From: Anaerolineaceae bacterium
GTDB taxonomy: Bacteria; Chloroflexota; Anaerolineae; Anaerolineales; Anaerolineaceae
Length of the DNA: 64,000 nucleotides
Assembly (NCBI GenBank): GCA_030653365.1
Contig: JAURZL010000011.1
Coordinates: forward strand, 1 to 64,000
Direction of reading: 5' to 3'
In this document: one piece after another, positions 26,581 through 34,967 of the stretch
How the letters are laid out: every line of letters begins with the position of its first letter
How positions within the stretch are numbered: position 1 is the stretch's first letter
The notes under the pieces: generated by a model
Told to the model about the DNA's origin: nothing
Databases searched by the model: none
The model's input: only the letters and a program-made list of their open reading frames with translations
Position numbers and translations under genes: made by a program

Positions 26581-26817
26581 TTATCGATTGAACCATCGGG
26601 CTAACAAATTGAGAATTATTGTCAGTAAAATACTCAGGACAATTGACCCTAAAATCGGAATAAGGCAGGTGAGGTTTCCACTTTGCCATTTCAGAGTACC
26701 GGGAAATTTTTCCCACCCTGTCAGACGAGCGAATAACCATAATGAAGCTCCTAAAATAGTTATTGCCAACCCAACAATGAGTATCCAGCGACCAATTGAT
26801 TCTAAATTAGGAAACAT
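26581..26817 (-). CDS. DUF2905 family membrane protein
   Basis: A 78-residue protein with two hydrophobic helices, IGRWILIVGLAITILGASLWL and CLIPILGSIVLSILLTIILNLL. They flank a loop with GWEKFPGTLKWQSGN, the family signature (P-G-D/T-x-x-x-x-G-N). Function unknown; members are small inner-membrane proteins widespread in bacteria. Confidence 0.88.
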   Translation of the reverse strand: MFPNLESIGRWILIVGLAITILGASLWLFARLTGWEKFPGTLKWQSGNLTCLIPILGSIVLSILLTIILNLLARWFNR

Positions 26818-26838
26818 AATATCATTTTACCAATATTT

Positions 26839-26930
26839 TGTCCTATCTCAACAAGCAGGTGTTGATGAGTGTTTTTAGGTGGGTGTTCGCCCGCCTAAAA
26901 ACACACCAATCCTAATTATTGAAAAGAGAT
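26839..26930 (+). repeat. Palindromic element, copy D
   Basis: The central stem GTGTTTTTAGGTGGG (26869-26883) pairs with CCCGCCTAAAAACAC (26890-26904) around TGTTCG. Outer ends are CTATCTCAACAAG and TTATTGAAAAGAGAT. The core differs from copy A by paired changes (AGG/CCT for GGC/GCC), so pairing is kept. Orientation is uncertain. It lies between divergent genes. Confidence 0.8.
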
Positions 26931-27013
26931 TTTTTCATTTCATAAAAAATATTGAGGAATAGGACTATCTTTTTGGTAAGTCAGTGAAAATTAAAAATTG
27001 GTTTAATAAGGTG

Positions 27014-27019
27014 TATAAT
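27014..27019 (+). promoter_or_regulatory. -10 box of the chelatase gene
   Basis: Consensus TATAAT with GTG before it. No good -35 at the usual distance is seen. Predicted start near 27026, at the foot of the leader hairpin. Confidence 0.5.
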
Positions 27020-27023
27020 TTTT

Positions 27024-27089
27024 TCTGGAGCCGTAGATTGCAGCATGTTGCATGGGATGGTACACTAATCCTCTGGCTCAAAAGTCAGA
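27024..27089 (+). promoter_or_regulatory. Structured 5' leader of the chelatase gene
   Basis: GAGCC (27028-27032) pairs with GGCTC (27075-27079); TCTG (27024-27027) pairs with CAGA (27086-27089); GATT (27036-27039) pairs with AATC (27067-27070). The apex holds CATG repeats. It sits between the -10 box and the ATG at 27117. It does not match the cobalamin riboswitch pattern or another class I know, so a leader regulator is only a possibility. Confidence 0.45.
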
Positions 27090-27116
27090 TAATTATTAAA
27101 TAAAGGGAAGAAAAAT

Positions 27117-28226
27117 ATGCCACAAATTTATCCGTTTACCGCGATCGTTGGTCAAATACGTATGAAACGGGCTTTGATTTTGAATGCAATTGATCCAAGA
27201 ATTGGTGGTGTTTTGATTCGTGGAGAACGGGGAACAGCCAAATCAACTGCAGCCCGTGGGTTAGCAGCTTTATTGCCGATGGTAAAAGCAGTTTCAGATT
27301 GTCGATTTAGTTGCGATCCGGATAGTCCCAATACCTGGTGTACAGAATGCAAAGAACGGCATGAAAAAGGTGAACCGCTGCCAGTTACAATAAAGCCAAC
27401 AGCCTTTATAAACCTGCCGGTGTCTGCGACAGAAGATCGTGTGGTCGGAACTTTGGACATTGAACGGGCAATTCAAAAAGGCGAACGCAGCTTTGAGCCC
27501 GGTGTTTTGGCTGCTGCAAATCGTGGTTTGTTATACATTGATGAAGTAAATCTATTAGATGATCATGTTGTTGATGTCCTGCTTGATTCTGCAGCGATGG
27601 GGATGAATATTGTGGAACGGGAAGGTATTTCATTTGTTCACCCAGCACGTTTTATTCTGGTTGGCACCATGAATCCCGAAGAAGGTGATTTACGGCCACA
27701 GCTCCTGGATCGCTTTGCTCTATCGGTCGACATTCATGGAATTCTCGACAAACGCGAACGGGTGATGATCATGGAACGCAACATGAACTTTGAAGTCAAT
27801 CCGGAAGGTTTTCGTGAAGAATTTCAAGCAGCTGAAATTGAATTATCTGAACAAATTGAAACTGCAAGAAGATTGATCCCTAAAGTAAATCATAGCAGTC
27901 GTGACCTTATTACAATCGCCTCGCTGACCGCTTCTTTAGGAGTTGATGGTCATCGTCCCGATTTGGTGATCTTAAAAACAGCTCGTGCACAAGCTGCATT
28001 TGAAGGTCGCACATCCATTACTGATCTGGATATTGCTAAAGCTGCTGAGTTGGCTTTACCCCATCGCATGAAACGCGGTCCGTTTGATAAAGAAATAGCC
28101 ACTATGGAAGAGTTACGAGATCGCATTGAGCAATTAAGTGGCGGTCGTTCATCTGGTGATGATGGAGAAGATTCAGAACCTGATCCAACAAAAGAATCAA
28201 CTCCAAAAGCGGAAAAAAAAACTTAA
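27117..28226 (+). CDS. Magnesium/cobalt chelatase AAA+ subunit (ChlI-like)
   Basis: A 369-residue AAA+ ATPase of the ChlI/BchI family that powers metal insertion into tetrapyrroles. It has Walker A GERGTAKST (36-44), a ChlI-type cysteine insert (Cys62, 66, 75, 78), Walker B LLYIDEVNLL (138-147), a sensor GTMNPEEGDLRPQLLDRF and the helical C-domain SRDLITIASLTASLGVDGHRPD. The protein ends in an acidic/Pro linker (DDGEDSEPDP) and a nine-A run immediately before its TAA. A -1 slip there continues into the VWA frame, giving a ChlD-like fusion. No chlH/cobN or other cobalamin gene is in the window. GGGAAG precedes the ATG. Confidence 0.92.
   Translation: MPQIYPFTAIVGQIRMKRALILNAIDPRIGGVLIRGERGTAKSTAARGLAALLPMVKAVSDCRFSCDPDSPNTWCTECKERHEKGEPLPVTIKPTAFINLPVSATEDRVVGTLDIERAIQKGERSFEPGVLAAANRGLLYIDEVNLLDDHVVDVLLDSAAMGMNIVEREGISFVHPARFILVGTMNPEEGDLRPQLLDRFALSVDIHGILDKRERVMIMERNMNFEVNPEGFREEFQAAEIELSEQIETARRLIPKVNHSSRDLITIASLTASLGVDGHRPDLVILKTARAQAAFEGRTSITDLDIAKAAELALPHRMKRGPFDKEIATMEELRDRIEQLSGGRSSGDDGEDSEPDPTKESTPKAEKKT
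28213..28221 (+). other. A9 slippery site: probable -1 frameshift linking ChlI-like and VWA frames
   Basis: The zero frame reads GAA AAA AAA ACT TAA. A -1 slip on A_AAA_AAA (28214-28220) gives AAA AAC TTA AGC GGG GGG GAT and runs without stop into the VWA frame. Seven G residues follow at 28229-28235. The fused product would have about 694 residues. Ribosomal slippage, polymerase slippage or a homopolymer sequencing error are all possible. Confidence 0.75.
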
Positions 28227-28258
28227 GCGGGGGGGATACAACCACTGAAATTCCGGAA

Positions 28259-29200
28259 ATGGGGGATGCTGTGCCTGATCCTGCATCGGTTTTTCAAAAC
28301 GCTCAATCCAATTGGTGGGAAGGCGGACAAAAAATCAAAACAGGTTCCGCTTTTTCTCCACGACGATTAAATACGCCATTGGACAAGATTATTCGTCAGC
28401 GAGCCGGGCGAAGATCCATGACTCGCACAAAAAGAAAAAGGGGAAGATACACACAATCCAAACCTTCTGCAGGAAATGCAGAAGACCTGGCATTCGATGC
28501 TACACTTCGAGCTGCAGCTCCTTTTCAAAATCGCAGGTATGAACAGAGGAAGAAGGTTGCCTTTGCCATTCAGCCACAGGATTACATGCGCAAGGTCAGA
28601 GTGCGAAGAACTGCAAATTTAATCCTGTTTGTAGTGGATGCATCCTGGTCGATGGCTGTGGCAGAAAGAATGGCAGCAGCCAAAGGTGCGGTCCTTTCTC
28701 TATTAAATGATGCGTATCAACGTCGTGATCGGGTTGGAATGGTTGTGTTTCAAAAAGATAGGGCTACATTGGTGATGTCACCAACTAATTCTGTTATGAT
28801 GGCACAACGCGCTTTACAAGATATCCCTGTTGGAGGAAAAACACCTCTATCAGCTGGAATGCGACTGGCATATGAAGTGCTGATGAGAGAAAAGATTACT
28901 ATGCCGGATGTCTTGCCATTGATGGTTTTATTGACAGACGGGGCTGGAAATGTTGCGATGGGAAATAAATTGGGTCCATTAGCAGAAGCCTACCAAATAG
29001 CACGTATGATCGCTGAGGAACATGTCCATAGTGTCGTGATTAATCTTGAACATCCAGCTTTTGATCGGGGATTGGCGCAAGCATTGGCTGACAACTTGTT
29101 ATCGCCCTGTTATTCAATAGAAGATTTACGAGCAGAAAGTCTTTATCAAGCCGTCAGACAGGAAATAGGTTTGATTCAACAAAGGACAAAATCTAAGTAA
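28259..29200 (+). CDS. VWA-domain half of a ChlD-like chelatase subunit
   Basis: 313 residues from ATG 28259, but the frame is open back to the A9 site at 28213. Residues 1-110 are a basic linker (RRSMTRTKRKRGRY). A von Willebrand A domain follows with MIDAS DASWS (Asp127, Ser129, Ser131), GGKTPLS and LLTDGAGN. This order equals the C-terminal half of ChlD/BchD, whose N-terminal half is ChlI-like. The ATG has no convincing ribosome binding site (CCGGAA only), so production by frameshift from the upstream gene is more likely than separate initiation. The fused length fits the family's usual 650-700 residues. Confidence 0.88.
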   Translation: MGDAVPDPASVFQNAQSNWWEGGQKIKTGSAFSPRRLNTPLDKIIRQRAGRRSMTRTKRKRGRYTQSKPSAGNAEDLAFDATLRAAAPFQNRRYEQRKKVAFAIQPQDYMRKVRVRRTANLILFVVDASWSMAVAERMAAAKGAVLSLLNDAYQRRDRVGMVVFQKDRATLVMSPTNSVMMAQRALQDIPVGGKTPLSAGMRLAYEVLMREKITMPDVLPLMVLLTDGAGNVAMGNKLGPLAEAYQIARMIAEEHVHSVVINLEHPAFDRGLAQALADNLLSPCYSIEDLRAESLYQAVRQEIGLIQQRTKSK

Positions 29201-29272
29201 TAAACAGAAATATGGTTACAAAAAGTGAAAACTTGATTATTGAATAATGTTTTCAAGATAATGGGTTAAAAT

Positions 29273-29360
29273 CGTGTTACAGAGATGTAATACGAGAAGT
29301 CCTGGGGAATTACCTTGTCAGAGCAAGGTTAGCGTGTTAGGATTTTAGGGAGTATCCAGG
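29273..29360 (+). promoter_or_regulatory. Structured RNA leader before the Thr/Pro-rich membrane protein
   Basis: Hairpin 1: CGTGTTACA (29273-29281) with TGTAATACG (29286-29294), closed by a GAGA tetraloop. Hairpin 2: ACCTTG (29312-29317) with CAAGGT (29324-29329). An enclosing helix, CCTGG (29301-29305) with CCAGG (29356-29360), competes with GGAT/ATCC (29340-29343/29354-29357). A possible promoter is TTGATT 29233-29238 and GATAAT 29257-29262. Not recognised as a known riboswitch. Confidence 0.55.
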
Positions 29361-29366
29361 GAAAGA

Positions 29367-29795
29367 ATGACATTGAAATCAGAACAAAATACAAAAACAC
29401 GATCCATTTTAGTAACCATCATTGTTGCTTCGGTTGTTTGTTATTGTGTAGGTGCGATTTTTTTGCAAGTTGGAAACCAGATTAACCAACCTACCCCGTC
29501 TCCTACCCTAACTGGTTCACCAACATTGACATTTACCAGTGCTCCTCCGCTGTCATTACCCTCACCCATTATCTTTCCATCAGCTACCTCCACAGCAACA
29601 GTTACTGAAACATGGACACCAACAGTGACTTATACTCCTTTTGCTACACGGACGAGGACAGTTACTGCGACAACAACGGTTACTGATATTCCTACTGAAA
29701 CTCAGCAACCGCCTACTGCGACCAATACTATGCCAATACCAACCAATACGATTCCCGTTGATACTCCAATTCCAACAGAAATAACAAATCCTTAA
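29367..29795 (+). CDS. Thr/Pro-rich single-pass membrane protein
   Basis: 142 residues. A basic N-terminus and one membrane helix (about 13-35, SILVTIIVASVVCYCVGAIF) are followed by about 100 residues of Thr/Pro/Ser-rich repeat (PTPSPTLTGSPTLT, TATNTMPIPTNT). No folded domain is visible. The tail should lie outside the membrane and could be glycosylated or span the wall. A complex leader RNA lies directly upstream and an M42 peptidase gene starts 34 bp downstream. Function unknown. Confidence 0.75.
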   Translation: MTLKSEQNTKTRSILVTIIVASVVCYCVGAIFLQVGNQINQPTPSPTLTGSPTLTFTSAPPLSLPSPIIFPSATSTATVTETWTPTVTYTPFATRTRTVTATTTVTDIPTETQQPPTATNTMPIPTNTIPVDTPIPTEITNP

Positions 29796-29829
29796 GTCTA
29801 TATAAATCTACCTGATAAAAGGAAGGCTT

Positions 29830-30903
29830 ATGACAGATCTCAAAGAAACACTCAAGAAGCTGATCTCATTACCAGGATTATCTGGATATGAGGCTCCTGC
29901 AAGAGAAGTAATTGAAGCTGCCTGGCTTCCAATGGTTGATGAAGTCAGTGTCAGCCTATTAGGAAGCTTGCATGCTTTACGTCGGGGGAGTGGTTCTGAA
30001 CCCCGCCCAAGCATCTTACTGGCTGCCCACATGGACGCTATTGGTTTGATGGTAACTGGCATACAAGACGGATTATTACGTTTTACGGAAGTTGGTGGGG
30101 TGGATCCGAGAATTTTACCAGGTCTGCGGGTTACAGTTCATGGCAGGAAAAATTTACCGGCTGTAGTGGTTCAACCTGCAGATTATTTGCTTGAACCTTC
30201 TCAACGGGGAAAATCGGTTGCAATGGATTATCTTTTTATTGATACAGGATTGGAAGAAATAGAAGTTGACGAACTTGTCAGGGTTGGTGACCTTATTTCC
30301 TTCGCTCAGGAACCATTGGAATTATCTGGGAAAACCATTGTCGGGCACAGCCTTGATAATCGTATTTCTGTTGCAGCCATAACCTATTGTTTACAAGAAT
30401 TGCAGCACATGAAACATAACTGGGATGTATGGGCAGTTGCCACAGTTCAGGAAGAAGAAACATTAGGGGGAGGTTTCACTTCTCCATTTGAACTTAATCC
30501 TACAATTGCGGTGGCGATTGATGTTACTTTTGGCAAAGGACCAGGTGCAAATGATTGGCGTACGGTCAGTTTGTCAAAAGGTCCGACATTAGGCTGGGGA
30601 CCAAATGCTCATCCCTATGTTCATAAGAAATTTTTAGACGTAGCTGAAGAGCTTGAGATACCTTTTCAGAAAGAATATATCCCACGCCATTCTGGAACGG
30701 ATGCATATGCAATGCAAGTTGTGGCTGGTGGATATCCTACGATGGTGATAGGGATTCCTCTGCGGTATATGCATACACCAGTCGAAATGATCGCTATGAA
30801 AGATATGGAACGGGCTGGCCGGCTATTGGCTGAGACAATCGTTCGTCTTGAGGTTGATTTTATGGATAAGATAACCTGGGATGAGGTGAAAGATGAAGAG
30901 TAA
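29830..30903 (+). CDS. M42 family aminopeptidase (paralogue 1)
   Basis: A 357-residue M42 (TET/glutamyl aminopeptidase or endoglucanase M-like) metallopeptidase that trims peptides. Metal ligands are visible: His67 and Asp69 (AAHMDAIG), bridging Asp176 (HSLDNR), Glu208/Glu209 (VQEEE), Asp231 and His315 (RYMHTP). The PDZ-like dimerisation insert occupies about 75-160. The bridging motif reads LDNR rather than LDDR, as seen in some family members. First of three tandem paralogues; it overlaps the next gene by 11 bp. Confidence 0.93.
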   Translation: MTDLKETLKKLISLPGLSGYEAPAREVIEAAWLPMVDEVSVSLLGSLHALRRGSGSEPRPSILLAAHMDAIGLMVTGIQDGLLRFTEVGGVDPRILPGLRVTVHGRKNLPAVVVQPADYLLEPSQRGKSVAMDYLFIDTGLEEIEVDELVRVGDLISFAQEPLELSGKTIVGHSLDNRISVAAITYCLQELQHMKHNWDVWAVATVQEEETLGGGFTSPFELNPTIAVAIDVTFGKGPGANDWRTVSLSKGPTLGWGPNAHPYVHKKFLDVAEELEIPFQKEYIPRHSGTDAYAMQVVAGGYPTMVIGIPLRYMHTPVEMIAMKDMERAGRLLAETIVRLEVDFMDKITWDEVKDEE

Positions 30904-31978
30904 AAAAGTCTTAAGTCAAATTCCTGCAATTGGAGAAGATCAGATCAAATTGCTTGAAAAACTCTCCAATGCTGTTTCAGTATCAGGTGAGGAAAGCGAA
31001 GTTCGAGCGATTGTAATGGAAGAAATTAAGGATTTCGCCGATGATGTTAAAGTCGATGCTTTGGGAAATGTACTGGTTACATGCAAATCTAAAGTCAAGA
31101 ATCCGATTCGGGTGATGGTGGCAGCACACATGGATGAAGTTGGATTCATGCTGGTTGATGATGAGGGAGAAGGTTTGTTCCGGTTTGAGATTATTGGTGG
31201 AATTGATAACCGTCAACTGGTCGGTAAACCTGTTTTGGTAGGGAAAGAAAAACTACCTGGTGTGATTGGTGCAAAACCCATTCACCTGACCACTGCAGAA
31301 GAAAGAAAAAATCCAATTCCGTTGGACAATCTCAGAATTGATGTAGGACCAGGTAATTCGAAAAAATGTAAAGTAGGAGACCGGGCAACTTTTGCAACCC
31401 GCTTTGAAACATGGGGACCCAGTCTGGTTGGAAAAGCGTTAGATGATCGCCTCGGAGTAGCAACATTAATTGAATTAATCAAGCACATGCCTGGGAATAT
31501 TGAGTTATTAGCTGCTTTTACCGTTCAGGAAGAAAACGGGCTACGTGGTGCCCGGGTAGCTGCTTATAGCATGAACCCAGATATTGCTTTTGTGCTTGAT
31601 TCGACGCCAGCCAATGATTTGCCGGTGTGGGATGATGAAGAAAACAGTCGCTATAATGTCAAATTGAATCATGGTCCGGCGATTTATCGGTTGGATGCAT
31701 CCACGTTATCCGATCCACGATTGATAAATTTGCTGGCTGAAACAGGAGACCAATATGGAATTCCTTACCAATTTCGTCAACCTGGTAAGGGAGGTACAGA
31801 TGCCGGGGCAATTCATAAACAACGTGGTGGAATTCCATCTGTATCCATCTCTGTACCAGGCAGATATGCCCATACTGCTATTTTAATTGCACGTAGAGAT
31901 GATTGGAAAAATACCCTTGCGTTGATTTATGCAACCCTATGTAATGTGACCAAAGAATTTTTCTTGACTGAAAGATAA
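30893..31978 (+). CDS. M42 family aminopeptidase (paralogue 2)
   Basis: A 361-residue M42 peptidase. Ligands: His79/Asp81 (AAHMDEVG), the LDDR Asp, the VQEENGLRGA Glu pair (QEE), the VLDSTPAND Asp and the final His of RYAHTA. It has a longer N-terminal segment than its neighbours. The start overlaps the end of paralogue 1 by 11 bp, so translation is coupled. The three copies are too divergent to be recent duplicates and may differ in substrate residue preference, since M42 enzymes often co-assemble into mixed dodecamers. Confidence 0.93.
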   Translation: MKSKKVLSQIPAIGEDQIKLLEKLSNAVSVSGEESEVRAIVMEEIKDFADDVKVDALGNVLVTCKSKVKNPIRVMVAAHMDEVGFMLVDDEGEGLFRFEIIGGIDNRQLVGKPVLVGKEKLPGVIGAKPIHLTTAEERKNPIPLDNLRIDVGPGNSKKCKVGDRATFATRFETWGPSLVGKALDDRLGVATLIELIKHMPGNIELLAAFTVQEENGLRGARVAAYSMNPDIAFVLDSTPANDLPVWDDEENSRYNVKLNHGPAIYRLDASTLSDPRLINLLAETGDQYGIPYQFRQPGKGGTDAGAIHKQRGGIPSVSISVPGRYAHTAILIARRDDWKNTLALIYATLCNVTKEFFLTER

Positions 31979-32050
31979 ATTCGCTTTCAGAACCATTTTT
32001 AGAAGTGAAATTATGAAAGATAAGAATTAAAACGTCATCAGGAGTGAATT

Positions 32051-33049
32051 ATGAAATCATTGATCAAGAAATTAGTTGAGACAGTCGGCCCTTCTGGATA
32101 TGAATCCAAAATTCGAGAAGTAATTCGTGGGGAGGTAGAAGGATTTGCTGATGAGATTCAGGTTGACGCAATGGGAAACCTGATCATAAAAAAGGGAGAG
32201 AAAAAAGAAGGTGGCTTAAGAGTTATGCTTTCAGCTCATATAGATGAGATTGGAGTTATGGTTACCCACGTGGATAAGAATGGTTTTGCTCGATTCACCA
32301 CCATTGGGGGAGTTCGCCCGCACACATGCTATGGAAGCCGGGTACGATTTTTGAATGGATCCGCTGGTGTCATAGGCGGAGAAAGACTTGAAAATGCTAA
32401 CCATGTGCATACGATCGAATCAATGTATATTGATTTAGGTGCAAGCAATCCGGAAGATTGTCCCGTAAAAGTCGGTGATGTTGCTGCTTTTGATAGACCC
32501 TTTGAGGATTTGGGAAACCGTGTAATTTCGAAAGCGATGGATGATCGGGTCTGCTCTGCAATCCTGATTGAAACGCTCAAGCTTGTCAAAAATAGTCCAC
32601 ATGAATTGTTCTTTGTTTTCAGTACCCAGGAGGAAGTTGGATTACGTGGAGCAACAACAGCGGCTTATGCGATTGATCCCGATCTTGGAATCGCGGCGGA
32701 TGTTACCATGTCGGGAGATACACCACGCGGAATTAAGATGGATATATCGTTGGGAAAGGGACCAGCGATTAAGGTAAAAGATGGCGGTATGTTGGCTGAT
32801 CCACGTTTGGTGGATGCAATGGTACAATGCGCTGTGAAACATAAAATTCCCTACCAAATGGAAGTGTTGTTAGGCGGCACCACTGATGCAAAAGCAATGC
32901 AAATCTCTCGTGCAGGAATGCCAGCTGGATGTGTATCAGTGCCGACACGTTATGTGCATACTCCTTCGGAAATGGTGGATATCAATGATGTTAATAATGC
33001 AGTAAAATTATTATCCGCGTTAATCAGTGAGCCAATTAAATTAGTATGA
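32051..33049 (+). CDS. M42 family aminopeptidase (paralogue 3)
   Basis: A 332-residue M42 peptidase with the full ligand set: His63/Asp65 (SAHIDEIG), MDDR bridging Asp, TQEEVGLRGA Glu pair, AADVTMSGD Asp and RYVHTP His. This copy is closest to the standard bacterial M42 length. AGGAG lies before the ATG at 32051. The stop overlaps the start of the solute-binding lipoprotein (ATGA), giving direct coupling. Together with the neighbours it suggests peptide scavenging. Confidence 0.94.
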   Translation: MKSLIKKLVETVGPSGYESKIREVIRGEVEGFADEIQVDAMGNLIIKKGEKKEGGLRVMLSAHIDEIGVMVTHVDKNGFARFTTIGGVRPHTCYGSRVRFLNGSAGVIGGERLENANHVHTIESMYIDLGASNPEDCPVKVGDVAAFDRPFEDLGNRVISKAMDDRVCSAILIETLKLVKNSPHELFFVFSTQEEVGLRGATTAAYAIDPDLGIAADVTMSGDTPRGIKMDISLGKGPAIKVKDGGMLADPRLVDAMVQCAVKHKIPYQMEVLLGGTTDAKAMQISRAGMPAGCVSVPTRYVHTPSEMVDINDVNNAVKLLSALISEPIKLV

Positions 33050-34407
33050 AGTATAAACAACAGTTTTCGATCCAATTAAAAAATTTATTCCTGATTCTCA
33101 GTTTCCTGTTTGCAGGCATTCTGAGTGGTTGTGAATACCAAGTGGATATTAGAGGACTGGTTGATCAAATTATTGAACAAATAGTTCCACCATCGCCAAT
33201 TTCTCAGACTCCAATAGTACCAACGGAGACATTTGAGGCAACCCTGGTGGTGGCGGAGACCCCAGTTGCCCCGCCTTTATCCGGAACAGTTGAACTTGTT
33301 TTATGGGTTCCTCCTCAATTTGATCCACAATTAGACACCCCAGCCAGTCAGATATTTAAGCAACGAATTGCAGAATTTGAAGCTATGCATAAAGATGTTT
33401 TTATTTCAGTGCGCGTCAAAGGGGTGAGTGGACCAACTGGTTTATTGGAAGCCTTAACAATCACCAGTGGGGCAGCCACGCAGTCTATGCCTTCCCTGAT
33501 CGTATTACAGAGATCGGATTTGGAAACTGCTGTTTCAAGAAATTTATTAATTCCCTTCGATACATATTCTGATGAGATTGATGACCAGGATTGGTATGAT
33601 TATGCCCAACGGTTGACTGTTGTTGGCGGAAATTCTTACGGTTTACCCTTTGCGGGTGATGCGTTGACGATGGTCTATCGTCCAACGGTTGTTGGTGAAT
33701 CTCCTGATAGTTGGAATGACTTGATAAGACGGGGAGAACCAGTTGCCTTTCCAGTAGCAGACCCGCAATCATTGTTGACTTTAAATTTGTACCGTTCCCT
33801 TGGTGGGGAGTTGGAGAGCACCCAAAGACTTCCACAACTGGATCTTGAATTACTCACTCAACTGTATCAATTATTTGCAGATGGTGCACAGTCAGGGGTA
33901 TTTCCCTTGTGGTTGACTCAGCTACAAAGAGATTCAGAAGCTTGGACATCCTATAACGAGCTGCGAAGTAATTGGGTTATTACCTGGGCATCCAGATATC
34001 TATCAGACCCCACAGATGATTCTACTCTGGCAATTTTTCCATCAATAAATGAAAATTCAGCCACATTATCGGATGGTTGGGTCTGGTGCCTGACCGATCC
34101 AAGAGTTCAGGCTCATGAACTGAGTATTGATCTGGCAGAATTTCTCACTGAGGAAGATTATTTGAAGGTCTGGGCTCCAGCGAAGGGAGTTATTCCTGTG
34201 CGACCATCATCTTTGTCTGCATGGGACGACCAGGCGTTACGCACTCTTTTGGGTCAGATTGCATCTTCAGCTCACATTCGTCCGAATAATGAGATTGTCA
34301 ATACAATCGGTTTGGTAATGCAAGATCAATTGGTGCAGGTATTATCCGGAAAAACAACCGCGCCTTTTGCAGCGCAAGCAATTATTGATCGCATTGGCAA
34401 CCCATGA
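33046..34407 (+). CDS. Extracellular solute-binding lipoprotein (orphan)
   Basis: A 453-residue lipoprotein: signal peptide with lipobox LSGC (Cys29), a spacer of Pro/Thr residues, then a family 1-type ABC solute-binding fold (LVLWVPPQFDP, FKQRIAEFEAMHKDVFISVRV, PSLIVLQRSDLE, SYGLPFAGDALTMVYRP, SPDSWNDLIRRG). Such proteins deliver sugars or oligomers to ABC importers. No permease or ATPase gene is nearby, so it relies on a distant transporter or has another role. It overlaps the M42 gene upstream and the small membrane gene downstream by four bases each. Confidence 0.88.
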   Translation: MKYKQQFSIQLKNLFLILSFLFAGILSGCEYQVDIRGLVDQIIEQIVPPSPISQTPIVPTETFEATLVVAETPVAPPLSGTVELVLWVPPQFDPQLDTPASQIFKQRIAEFEAMHKDVFISVRVKGVSGPTGLLEALTITSGAATQSMPSLIVLQRSDLETAVSRNLLIPFDTYSDEIDDQDWYDYAQRLTVVGGNSYGLPFAGDALTMVYRPTVVGESPDSWNDLIRRGEPVAFPVADPQSLLTLNLYRSLGGELESTQRLPQLDLELLTQLYQLFADGAQSGVFPLWLTQLQRDSEAWTSYNELRSNWVITWASRYLSDPTDDSTLAIFPSINENSATLSDGWVWCLTDPRVQAHELSIDLAEFLTEEDYLKVWAPAKGVIPVRPSSLSAWDDQALRTLLGQIASSAHIRPNNEIVNTIGLVMQDQLVQVLSGKTTAPFAAQAIIDRIGNP

Positions 34408-34724
34408 GTAAGAAACTTAAATTTAACAAACCTAGCTGGTTGAATCGACAGCTAATTATTGTGTTTATTGTTGCATTGTTTTTTAGTCTTTCGATGACCT
34501 GGGTTGAATTGGATCCTGCGATGGATCATCAAAAAAATGTTGATAGCTTACGGTTAAAGATGCAAAATGCATCCAATTCTGAACTATCTATTCAGTCTGA
34601 GATAAGTCTTGAACCGATTTCTGAAACGAGAAATCGTCAAACTGATGGAATTGTATTTGGAAGCTCTCTGTTGGTTGTGATAATTATCGGGGGAATAGTG
34701 GCAAATATTAGAACTTATCAGTAA
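34404..34724 (+). CDS. Small two-helix membrane protein
   Basis: 106 residues with a membrane helix near 15-32 (RQLIIVFIVALFFSLSMTWV) and a second near 80-100 (IVFGSSLLVVIIIGGIVANI). The loop between them, about 45 residues, contains LDPAMDHQKNVDSLRLKMQ and should be outside. It is not recognised as a family. Its ATG overlaps the stop of the solute-binding gene, so it belongs to that operon and could serve as its membrane partner (inference). Confidence 0.72.
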   Translation: MSKKLKFNKPSWLNRQLIIVFIVALFFSLSMTWVELDPAMDHQKNVDSLRLKMQNASNSELSIQSEISLEPISETRNRQTDGIVFGSSLLVVIIIGGIVANIRTYQ

Positions 34725-34812
34725 TAAAAACTGATACTTCTCCTTTGATTTGATAGATAGATAATTTTCCTATTTTAATTTCATTTTCGATTATTAAATT
34801 ATTCAAAAATAG

Positions 34813-34900
34813 GTATCTTTTCATCAAAGCAGTCCAGATGTTTTTGGTGTTATACTCGCCAAAAACACCATGATTGCTCCTTTTTTTTTTGAGAAGACAC
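34813..34900 (+). repeat. Palindromic element, copy E
   Basis: GTATCTTTTCATCAAAGC at the left, core TGTTTTTGGTG / CGCCAAAAACA around TTATACT, and a right end with a T10 run then GAGAAGACAC. A long poly-T lies in the right arm. AAAAATA is found on both flanks. It separates the M42 operon from the next gene and may serve as its terminator. Confidence 0.8.
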
Positions 34901-34967
34901 AAAAAATAAATGTAATTTTTTTGATTGGATGTATATAATGAAGATATCCTATATATTTGGAGGATTG

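Noticed and set aside
27024-27089. Cobalamin riboswitch before the chelatase
   Set aside because: The conserved cobalamin core and its kissing loop are not present, so only an unassigned leader is reported.
28259-28261. Independent start of the VWA gene at this ATG
   Set aside because: Kept only as the nominal start: there is no spaced Shine-Dalgarno and the frame is open back to the A9 slip site.
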